Positions 6,580 to 12,040 of a stretch of DNA of 14,159 nt are shown in pieces. The translations under genes were made by a program, and so were the position numbers. Source of the DNA: an uncultured Eubacterium sp. (GTDB lineage Bacteria; Bacillota; Clostridia; Lachnospirales; Lachnospiraceae); assembly GCA_900550135.1 (NCBI GenBank), contig URQO01000048.1, positions 1-14,159 of the forward strand. Reading direction: 5' to 3'. Numbering within the stretch: the stretch's first letter is position 1; every line of letters starts with the position of its first letter. Below the pieces are notes generated by a model. That model did not search any database and was not told the DNA's origin. It saw nothing but the letters and a program-made list of their open reading frames with translations.

Positions 6580-7113
6580 GTGGGAAATCTTTATGAAAAA
6601 ATAATAGAGATATGTAACAATAAAAAAATAGGAAAACAAAAACTCATATTACTTATTTTTTCCGGAATATTATTAATTGGTTTAACATATTTTGAAAGTG
6701 TAGGACAGGAATCAAAAAGCAAAGATGAAAAAGTACAGGAACAAGAAAATGAAAATTCTTATGAAAATAAAATTACAAATAAAATAAAAAATATGGTTGA
6801 AAGTATTGATGGCATTTCAGGTACTAAGGTGATGATTACTTTTTCATGTGGCACGGAAAAAATAGTAAAGGAGGATACAGACAGTAGCACAAATAACGAT
6901 GGAAGTGGAACAAATAGAAAAACAACTGTTATTCTAAATAAGGATGATGGGGATAATCCTTATGTTATAAAAGAGATATATCCAAGAATACAGGGAGTGG
7001 CAATTACTGCATCAGGAGATGAACTTAAATATAAGAAACAGGAAATTATTAATATGATAAGTGCATTATTTGATGTACCCATTCATAAAATAACAATAAT
7101 AGAAAATAATTAG
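6580..7113 (+). CDS. spoIIIAG: Stage III sporulation protein AG
   Basis: SpoIIIAG is a single-pass membrane protein whose extracytoplasmic domain forms a large ring between mother cell and forespore. The 177 residues (about 229 in B. subtilis) show a short cytosolic N-terminus, one membrane helix (21-38), a Glu/Lys/Asn-rich linker (about 43-70) and a ring-building-motif domain: helix VESIDGISG (73-81), strand TKVMITFS, an insertion (about 92-131) rich in D/S/T/N/G that corresponds to the extra beta region of this family, then YPRIQGVAI and the final helix-strand FDVPIHKITII. The start codon is GTG at 6580, supported by AAGGAG at 7 nt spacing. The linker is short compared with Bacillus. Confidence 0.94.
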   Translation: MGNLYEKIIEICNNKKIGKQKLILLIFSGILLIGLTYFESVGQESKSKDEKVQEQENENSYENKITNKIKNMVESIDGISGTKVMITFSCGTEKIVKEDTDSSTNNDGSGTNRKTTVILNKDDGDNPYVIKEIYPRIQGVAITASGDELKYKKQEIINMISALFDVPIHKITIIENN

Positions 7114-7122
7114 GGGGAAGAA

Positions 7123-7725
7123 ATGAAAAAAATATTTAAAAAGAATCAGTTTATAGTTACTTTTTTAGCGGTATTAATTGCAGTCGCCGGTTACTTGAAT
7201 TATGCAAATAATTTTGATAAAAAAAGTGCAGCAAAAAAAGTAAGTAACAGTACATATGATTCAGTATATGAAAAGGATAAATTAATAAATGGAAAAGATG
7301 ATATAGAAAGCCTTGACACAGAGGAAGATGAAACTGTGGAGCCTGGTTCAGCAGTACTTGCCAATGGCTCAACATTTAGTTCTTATATGGCACAGGCAAA
7401 ACTAAATAAAGAACAGACAAGATCAAAAAATAAAGAAACATTATTGGAAGTGATTAATAATGACGTGGCAACAGAAAAGGAAAAGAAAAAAGCAGTAAAA
7501 TCCATGGTTAAACTAACTGAAAATAATGAGATTGAAAATACAATTGAAACATTATTAAAAGCAAAAGGATTTTCAGATGTTGTAGTAACAATAAATGATA
7601 ATCAGGCCGACGTGGTTATTAGCCAGGCAGAAATTGGAGATGATAAGAGAGCACAGATTGAAGATGTAATAAAAAGAAAAACTGATATTGAAGTAAAAAA
7701 TATTACTATAACACCGGCAAAATAA
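7123..7725 (+). CDS. spoIIIAH: Stage III sporulation protein AH
   Basis: SpoIIIAH is the mother-cell membrane protein whose extracytoplasmic YscJ/FliF-like domain binds SpoIIQ from the forespore across the intermembrane space, forming the feeding-tube or channel. The 200 residues (about 218 in B. subtilis) show a membrane helix at about 9-27, a long variable linker rich in K/D/E/S (28-130) and the C-terminal domain (about 138-200): helix ETLLKAKGF, strand DVVVTINDNQADVVIS, a second helix IEDVIKRKT and strand VKNITITP. GGGGGAAG precedes the ATG, starting in the spoIIIAG stop. No spoIIQ lies in the window, so the partner would be encoded elsewhere. It is the last gene of the operon. Confidence 0.96.
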   Translation: MKKIFKKNQFIVTFLAVLIAVAGYLNYANNFDKKSAAKKVSNSTYDSVYEKDKLINGKDDIESLDTEEDETVEPGSAVLANGSTFSSYMAQAKLNKEQTRSKNKETLLEVINNDVATEKEKKKAVKSMVKLTENNEIENTIETLLKAKGFSDVVVTINDNQADVVISQAEIGDDKRAQIEDVIKRKTDIEVKNITITPAK

Positions 7726-7726
7726 T

Positions 7727-7751
7727 AAGAAGGTTGCCATGCAACCTTCTT
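7727..7751. terminator. Convergent terminator hairpin between spoIIIAH and the DtxR-family gene
   Basis: An 11-bp perfect stem, AAGAAGGTTGC (7727-7737) with its complement (7741-7751), closes a 3-nt loop. On the minus strand it is followed by TTATTATTTT, a fair U-rich tail, so it best serves the regulator gene, whose stop codon lies inside the stem. On the plus strand the tail is AAATATCTTC, so termination of spoIIIA here is less certain. Confidence 0.6.
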
Positions 7752-8115
7752 AAATATCTTCAATATGTTTTTTTATGGCATTGATTGTTTCTGAACTGAT
7801 AACATGTTCAATACGGCAGGCATCTTCAGAAGCGATTTCTTCTGAAACACCTATTTTTGTAAAAAATGAAGTAAGTAACTGGTGTCGGTCATATATCATT
7901 TCAGAAATCTTTTTGCCTTCATCAGTTAAATATATAAAACCTGAGTCCGTAACAGTAATAAGTTCTTTCTCACGAAGATGTTTCATGGCAATACTAACGC
8001 TGGATTTTTTAAAGCCCAGTTCATTTGCCACATCAACTGAACGTACTACAGGAAGCTGTTTACTTAAAACAAGTATAGTTTCTAAGTACATTTCTGTAGA
8101 TTCATTATTTTTCAT
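7750..8115 (-). CDS. Short DtxR/MntR-family metal-responsive repressor, iron-type ligand set
   Basis: This 121-residue regulator has the DtxR-family winged helix (about 7-68; TEMYLETI at 7-14, recognition helix KKSSVSIAMKHLRE at 36-49, wing GFIYLTDEG at 59-67) and the helical dimer domain (about 70-121). It lacks the C-terminal SH3-like domain of DtxR/IdeR. The metal site matches the primary iron site of DtxR (Met10, Cys102, Glu105, His106): Met9, Cys100, Glu103 and His104 within ACRIEHVIS. B. subtilis MntR has Asp and Glu in place of the Met and Cys. His78 in RHQLL is also kept. ATG 8115 has AAGGAG 7 nt upstream and a promoter at 8146-8174. It is divergent from feo, whose promoter carries DtxR-like boxes. 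I infer that it represses feo when Fe(II) is abundant; Mn sensing is the alternative. Confidence 0.9.
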   Translation of the reverse strand: MKNNESTEMYLETILVLSKQLPVVRSVDVANELGFKKSSVSIAMKHLREKELITVTDSGFIYLTDEGKKISEMIYDRHQLLTSFFTKIGVSEEIASEDACRIEHVISSETINAIKKHIEDI

Positions 8116-8145
8116 TTAAACGCTCCTTATATAAAATATAAGACG

Positions 8146-8174
8146 ATTATAACAAAATATTAGAAGAATTTCAA
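8146..8174 (-). promoter_or_regulatory. Consensus sigma-A promoter of the DtxR-family gene
   Basis: Read on the minus strand, TTGAAA (8169-8174), 17 bp and a perfect TATAAT (8146-8151) give a strong promoter about 30 nt upstream of the ATG at 8115. It lies 42 bp to the left of the first CTAA half-site of the feo operator, so it is not itself overlapped by the boxes. Confidence 0.7.
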
Positions 8175-8209
8175 TTTTTGAAACAAACAAAAAAATATTG
8201 AAAAAGTTA

Positions 8210-8238
8210 TTGACTTCTAATGAACGTTAGGTTATACT
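8210..8238 (+). promoter_or_regulatory. Consensus sigma-A promoter of the feo operon
   Basis: TTGACT (8210-8215), exactly 17 bp, then TATACT (8233-8238) make a strong promoter about 55 nt upstream of the first feoA. The -10 lies inside the iron-box-like repeat array at 8217-8250, so a repressor bound there would block RNA polymerase. Confidence 0.75.
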
Positions 8239-8250
8239 AACTTAGGTTAG
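8217..8250 (+). promoter_or_regulatory. DtxR/IdeR-like iron-box operator array at the feo promoter
   Basis: Four half-sites alternate at exact 10-bp steps: CTAA (8217-8220), TTAG (8227-8230), CTAA (8237-8240), TTAG (8247-8250). The 19-mer TTAGGTTATACTAACTTAG (8227-8245) closely follows the known DtxR/IdeR consensus TTAGGTTAGSCTAACCTAA. TTAGGTTA recurs as a direct repeat at 8242-8249. The array covers the spacer, the -10 and the predicted start of transcription. Binding by the adjacent DtxR-family protein is inference. Confidence 0.65.
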
Positions 8251-8291
8251 AATACTATTGGTTATATATACATAAAAGAAAAGAGGGACAT

Positions 8292-8504
8292 ATGATGCCT
8301 TTAACAATGGTGGATCTTGGCGAAGAAAAAACAATAATGAGAGTCGGTGGCAAAGCTGAAACAAAGAGATTTTTAGAAAGTTTAGGTTTTGTTGTTGGTG
8401 GAAAAGTAACAGTTGTATCACAAATTGGTGGCAACGTTATTGTTAATGTTAAGGAATCAAGAGTCGCAATTGGCAAAGACATGGCCAATAAGATTATGGT
8501 TTAA
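8292..8504 (+). CDS. feoA: FeoA-domain protein, first copy
   Basis: A 70-residue SH3-like FeoA protein, thought to bind the cytosolic part of FeoB and support Fe(II) uptake. The FeoA pattern is visible: polar N-terminus, MRVGGKAETKRFLESLGFVVG (helix and turn, about 18-38), the strand pair KVTVVSQIGGNVIVNVKESRVAIG and the final hydrophobic MANKIMV. AAGAGGG precedes two adjacent ATGs (8292 and 8295); either fits, so the first residue is uncertain. It is the first gene of the feo operon, about 45 nt downstream of the predicted transcription start. It is clearly different in sequence from the second FeoA, so the two are not a recent tandem duplication. Confidence 0.92.
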   Translation: MMPLTMVDLGEEKTIMRVGGKAETKRFLESLGFVVGGKVTVVSQIGGNVIVNVKESRVAIGKDMANKIMV

Positions 8505-8527
8505 ATTTAAGGAAGGGAGCTTTTTTC

Positions 8528-8749
8528 ATGAAGACATTAAGAGAAGCAAAAGTAGGTGAAACAGTTAAGGTTGTTAAGCTTACCGGTGAAGGTCCTGTAA
8601 AGAGAAGGATTATGGACATGGGAATTACTAAAAATGTTGAGATTTTCGTAAGGAAAGTTGCACCTCTTGGTGACCCAATTGAGGTAACTGTAAGAAATTA
8701 CGAATTGTCAATTAGAAAAGCTGATGCTGAGATGATTATAGTAGAATAA
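8528..8749 (+). CDS. feoA: FeoA-domain protein, second copy
   Basis: A 73-residue FeoA with the typical features: TLREAKVGETVKVVKL (3-18), GEGPVKRRIMDMGI (20-33, the canonical G-x-x-x-x-R-R-x-x-D-M-G-I turn), APLGDPIEVTVRNYELSIRK (45-64) and a final hydrophobic strand. It is closer to the canonical FeoA pattern than the first copy. GGGAG stands 8 nt before the ATG. It lies 23 nt after the first feoA and 70 nt before feoB. Two FeoA proteins with one FeoB is a common arrangement in Clostridia; the copies may have separate roles, but that is not shown here. Confidence 0.94.
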   Translation: MKTLREAKVGETVKVVKLTGEGPVKRRIMDMGITKNVEIFVRKVAPLGDPIEVTVRNYELSIRKADAEMIIVE

Positions 8750-8755
8750 TTTTTT

Positions 8756-8794
8756 TTACACTATAGTTAGCAAAAACTAACAATAAATAGTGAA
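8756..8794 (+). promoter_or_regulatory. Hairpin with a TTAG-N6-CTAA site between the second feoA and feoB
   Basis: GTTAG (8766-8770), CAAAAA, CTAAC (8777-8781) is a perfect 5-bp inverted repeat with the same half-site geometry as GTTAG-N6-CTAAC at 8226-8241 in the feo promoter. Outer arms CACTAT (8759-8764) and ATAGTG (8787-8792) allow a longer RNA stem with an asymmetric bulge. It may be a second operator, an RNA element that separates feoA from feoB expression, or both. There is no good promoter in this gap. Confidence 0.4.
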
Positions 8795-8819
8795 AACAAA
8801 CATTAGGAGGAAAAAGATT

Positions 8820-10952
8820 ATGTCAATTAAAATTGCACTGGCAGGAAACCCAAACAGTGGTAAAACAACTTTGTTTAATGCACTGACTGGTTCAAATCAG
8901 TTTGTTGGTAACTGGCCGGGAGTAACAGTTGAGAAAAAAGAAGGAAAGCTTAAAGGTCATAAAGATGTTAAACTTATGGATTTACCGGGTATTTACTCTT
9001 TATCACCATATACATTGGAAGAAGTAGTTGCAAGAAATTACTTAATCAATGAAACGCCTGATGCTATCATTAACATTATTGATGGTACCAACCTTGAAAG
9101 AAACCTTTATCTTTCAACACAGATTATGGAACTTGGTATTCCTGTTATCATGGCAATTAACATGATGGATGTTATTGAAAAAAGAGGCGACAGGATACAT
9201 ATTGACAAGCTTGGAGAAAAGCTTGGTTGCGAAGTGGTGGAAATTTCTGCTTTAAAAGGCAACGGAATTAAAGAACTTGCAAATAAAGCTGTTAAGCTTG
9301 CACAGGGTAAGGGAGCAAATAAAATAGCTCATAAGTTTAATGACAAAGTTGAAGAAATAGTTTCAAATGTTGAAGCAGTATTACCTGCAGATGTAACAGC
9401 AAGCCAGAAAAGATTTTTTGCTATTAAATTACTTGAAAAAGATGATAAAATAGTAGAAAATATGAAGGAAGTTCCAAATGTTGATAACTATATTGAAACT
9501 TTGGAAAAAGAATTTGATGATGATACAGAAAGTATTTTCACAAACGAAAGATATGAATATATTTCTTCAATTATTGAAGGATGTTATACAAAGAATCAAA
9601 AAGGAAAATTGTCTGTATCTGACAAAATCGATAGAGTAGTAACAAACAGATGGGCAGCGCTTCCAATTTTTGCTGTTGTAATGTTTATTGTATACTATGT
9701 ATCAGTTACAACAATTGGTACAATTGTAACTGACTGGACAAATGATGTATTGTTTGGTGAAATCATTCCACCTGCAATTGAAAAAGTTTTAGTTGCTATA
9801 AATTGTGCTGACTGGTTACAGGGACTTATTCTTGATGGTATTGTAGCCGGCGTTGGTGCTGTTCTTGGTTTCGTACCGCAGATGTTAGTATTGTTCTTCT
9901 TCTTGGCTGTACTTGAATCATGTGGTTACATGGCAAGAGTAGCATTTATTATGGACAGAATTTTTAGAAAATTTGGTTTGTCAGGTAAATCATTCATTCC
10001 AATGCTTATTGGTAGTGGATGTGGTGTTCCGGGAGTTATGGCTTCAAGAACAATTGAAAATGATAGAGATAGAAAAATGACAATTATGACAACTACATTT
10101 ATTCCTTGTGGTGCAAAATTGCCTATTATTGCGTTAATCGCAGGTGCATTATTTGATGGTGCATGGTGGGTAGCTCCAAGTGCATACTTTGTAGGTGTTG
10201 CAGCAATTATCGTATCAGGTATTATTTTAAAGAAAACAAAAATGTTTGCAGGTGATCCGGCACCATTCGTAATGGAACTTCCGGCATACCATTTACCAAC
10301 ATTAGGAAATGTGTTAAGAAGTATGTGGGAACGTGGATGGTCATTTATCAAGAAAGCCGGAACAATTATTACACTTTCAACAATTTTGCTCTGGTTCTTA
10401 ATGAACTTCGGTTGGATTAACGGACACTTCGGTATGCTTGATATGGAAACACAGTTAAATGACAGTATCTTGGCAAAAGTTGGTGGAGTTATTGCTCCAA
10501 TCTTTAAGCCACTTGGATGGGGAGACTGGAAGATGGCTGTTGCAGCTGTTACAGGTCTTATTGCTAAGGAAAATGTTGTTAGTACATTTGGTATGTTATT
10601 CGGATTTGGCTCTGAAATCGCAGAAGATGGTCAGGAAGTTTGGGGAACACTTGCAGGTAGCATGAGTGCTATTGCAGCTTACTCATTCTTAGTATTCAAC
10701 TTATTATGTGCTCCATGTTTTGCAGCTATGGGTGCTATTAAGAGAGAAATGAACAATACAAAATGGTTCTTCTTTGCAATTGGATACCAGTGTGGTTTAG
10801 CATATCTTGTATCATTATGTATTTACCAGATTGGTTCATTATTTACAGGAGCAGCATTTGGTGTTTGGTCAGTAGTAGCATTGCTTATTGTATTAGCATT
10901 TATTTACTTACTATTTAGACCTTACAAACAAAGTAAAACTTTAAAATATTAA
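8820..10952 (+). CDS. feoB: FeoB, ferrous iron transporter with GTPase domain
   Basis: FeoB is the inner-membrane Fe(II) importer. From ATG 8820 it has 710 residues, a normal length. The N-terminal G domain shows G1 GNPNSGKTT (9-17), the switch region VTVEKKEG (35-42) with the G2 Thr, G3 DLPG (54-57), G4 NMMD (114-117) and G5 SALKG (143-147). A helical linker (about 165-265) leads to the membrane domain, with two Gate-type regions; GCGVPG (400-405) and the conserved PCGAKLP (429-435) with its cysteine are visible. ATG 8820 is preferred over an in-frame GTG at 8790 because AGGAGG lies 9 nt before it and the family start MSIKIALAGNPNSGK begins there. Codon choice includes more C-ending codons than spoIIIA, consistent with higher expression. 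It is third in the feo operon. Confidence 0.97.
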   Translation: MSIKIALAGNPNSGKTTLFNALTGSNQFVGNWPGVTVEKKEGKLKGHKDVKLMDLPGIYSLSPYTLEEVVARNYLINETPDAIINIIDGTNLERNLYLSTQIMELGIPVIMAINMMDVIEKRGDRIHIDKLGEKLGCEVVEISALKGNGIKELANKAVKLAQGKGANKIAHKFNDKVEEIVSNVEAVLPADVTASQKRFFAIKLLEKDDKIVENMKEVPNVDNYIETLEKEFDDDTESIFTNERYEYISSIIEGCYTKNQKGKLSVSDKIDRVVTNRWAALPIFAVVMFIVYYVSVTTIGTIVTDWTNDVLFGEIIPPAIEKVLVAINCADWLQGLILDGIVAGVGAVLGFVPQMLVLFFFLAVLESCGYMARVAFIMDRIFRKFGLSGKSFIPMLIGSGCGVPGVMASRTIENDRDRKMTIMTTTFIPCGAKLPIIALIAGALFDGAWWVAPSAYFVGVAAIIVSGIILKKTKMFAGDPAPFVMELPAYHLPTLGNVLRSMWERGWSFIKKAGTIITLSTILLWFLMNFGWINGHFGMLDMETQLNDSILAKVGGVIAPIFKPLGWGDWKMAVAAVTGLIAKENVVSTFGMLFGFGSEIAEDGQEVWGTLAGSMSAIAAYSFLVFNLLCAPCFAAMGAIKREMNNTKWFFFAIGYQCGLAYLVSLCIYQIGSLFTGAAFGVWSVVALLIVLAFIYLLFRPYKQSKTLKY

Positions 10953-11032
10953 TAAAAGGCATAATTTTGCCAAAAGTCATTGTGAAATAAGTTGATATGG
11001 GCAGTTAACTTAAAGGAAAGGAGAGGATTTAT

Positions 11033-11179
11033 ATGGAGAAAATGATAGGAACATTTGTAGTTTTAGTTGTTTTAGTTTTGATTGTTTGTTTAATTGTGCG
11101 AAGCATGATTAAAGACAAGAAAAACGGTAAATCTCTCCAGTGTGGTGGAGATTGCAGTAAATGTAGAGGATGCCACTAA
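11033..11179 (+). CDS. FeoB-associated small Cys-rich membrane protein
   Basis: A 48-residue protein with one membrane helix (about 5-23, Val/Leu-rich, with Cys19 at its end), a basic stretch (KDKKNGK) and a short C-terminal tail with four cysteines arranged C-x3-C-x2-C-x3-C (GGDCSKCRGC region) and a terminal His. This matches the FeoB-associated Cys-rich membrane protein family, small proteins found next to feoB in Firmicutes; a role in handling Fe(II) or in FeoB function is suspected, not proven. AAAGGAAAGGAGAGG precedes the ATG at 11033. It lies 80 nt after feoB and is followed at once by the operon terminator. The Cys tail would lie in the cytosol by the positive-inside rule. Confidence 0.88.
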   Translation: MEKMIGTFVVLVVLVLIVCLIVRSMIKDKKNGKSLQCGGDCSKCRGCH

Positions 11180-11181
11180 TT

Positions 11182-11235
11182 AAAAAGCAACTGGTTTACA
11201 GGAAGTTATTCTTATAAATCAGTTGCTTTTTCTTT
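11182..11235 (+). terminator. Rho-independent terminator of the feo operon
   Basis: A 17-bp stem (11182-11198 with 11215-11231), containing one G-U pair, has a 16-nt loop and is followed by a U-rich tail (CTTTT after the TTTTT of the stem). It begins 3 nt after the stop of the Cys-rich protein and separates feo from the ABC transporter genes. Confidence 0.85.
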
Positions 11236-11251
11236 TAAAAGGAAAATAAAA

Positions 11252-11292
11252 ATGGTTCTAAATCTTACTCCCAAAGTAAAGTTTAGAACCAT
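11252..11292. promoter_or_regulatory. Long imperfect inverted repeat upstream of the ABC transporter genes
   Basis: ATGGTTCTAAA (11252-11262) pairs perfectly with TTTAGAACCAT (11282-11292), and the stem can continue inward past one mismatch with TTACT/AGTAA. On the minus strand it is followed by TTTTTATTTT, like a terminator, but there is no minus-strand gene to end here. It could be an operator or leader element for the transporter; function is unknown. Confidence 0.45.
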
Positions 11293-11330
11293 AAAAAGTG
11301 TTATAAATGATAGCAATACAAGGAGGATGT

Positions 11331-12029
11331 ATGTTTCTTGAAATAAAAAATTTAGAGAAAAGTTTTGATGTTGGAAGTAACAAAATAAAAGTAATAAAAG
11401 ATGTAAGTTTGGATGTTGAAAGAGGAAAAATGTGTGTCATGCTTGGTCCTTCAGGTTCCGGAAAGTCCACGTTACTTAATATTATCGGAGGAATTGACAG
11501 TGCTGATAATGGATATGTTTCCATTGATGGCGAAAAAACAAAGGATATGAATGAAAAGCAACTGACAGAATATAGAAGAAAACATTTGGGATATGTATTT
11601 CAGATGTACAATCTTATTCCAAACCTTACTGTTAAGGAAAATATAGAAGTTGGAGCTTTTTTAAGTGATAAACCATTGGAAATAGAAGAACTGTTAAAAA
11701 CACTTGGATTGTATGAGCATAAAAACAAACTTCCAAATCAGTTGTCAGGTGGACAGCAGCAAAGAACTGCAATAGGAAGAGCTATTATTAAAAATCCTGA
11801 CATTTTGTTGTGTGACGAGCCAACAGGTGCTTTGGATTACAATACTTCAAAGGATATTTTAAAACTTATTGAAGATGTAAATAAAAAGTATGGAAATACA
11901 ATTATTATTGTTACACATAATGATGCCATTAAAAATATGGCTGATACAGTTGTTAATCTTAAAGACGGAAAAATAAAATCAATAAAACAAAATGAAAATA
12001 AAGTTTCCGCATCAGACCTTGAATGGTAG
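11331..12029 (+). CDS. ABC transporter ATP-binding protein (LolD/MacB/SalX type)
   Basis: A 232-residue ATPase subunit that would power the permease encoded next. All motifs are intact: Walker A GPSGSGKST (39-47), Q-loop FQMYNLIPNLTV (Q91), signature LSGGQQQR (138-145), Walker B ILLCDEP (158-164), D-loop ALD (167-169) and the H-loop VTHN (H196). The sequence type, especially FQMYNLIPNLTVKENI and the LSGGQQQR signature, belongs to the group that pairs with FtsX-like permeases: lipoprotein release, peptide export or sensing, and antimicrobial resistance. ATG 11331 follows AAGGAGG at 4 nt; an in-frame ATG at 11307 has no SD and would add eight atypical residues. The stop is 11 nt before the permease start. 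The substrate cannot be read from this subunit. Confidence 0.95.
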   Translation: MFLEIKNLEKSFDVGSNKIKVIKDVSLDVERGKMCVMLGPSGSGKSTLLNIIGGIDSADNGYVSIDGEKTKDMNEKQLTEYRRKHLGYVFQMYNLIPNLTVKENIEVGAFLSDKPLEIEELLKTLGLYEHKNKLPNQLSGGQQQRTAIGRAIIKNPDILLCDEPTGALDYNTSKDILKLIEDVNKKYGNTIIIVTHNDAIKNMADTVVNLKDGKIKSIKQNENKVSASDLEW

Positions 12030-12040
12030 GAGGTGTAGAG

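Noticed and set aside
8790..8819. Upstream GTG start of feoB
   Set aside because: It has no SD, and the AGGAGG before ATG 8820 together with the family's usual N-terminus fixes the later start.
10954..10975. GGCA-N6-TGCC hairpin after feoB as an operon-internal terminator
   Set aside because: The stem has only 4 bp and no U-tract follows; the strong terminator is after the Cys-rich gene at 11182-11235.
11223..11252. TTGCTT-18-TAAAAA as promoter of the ABC transporter
   Set aside because: Both elements match poorly and the -35 lies inside the feo terminator stem; kept unassigned.
11307..11330. Upstream ATG of the ABC ATPase
   Set aside because: It has no SD and would add eight residues not seen in this family; AAGGAGG precedes ATG 11331.
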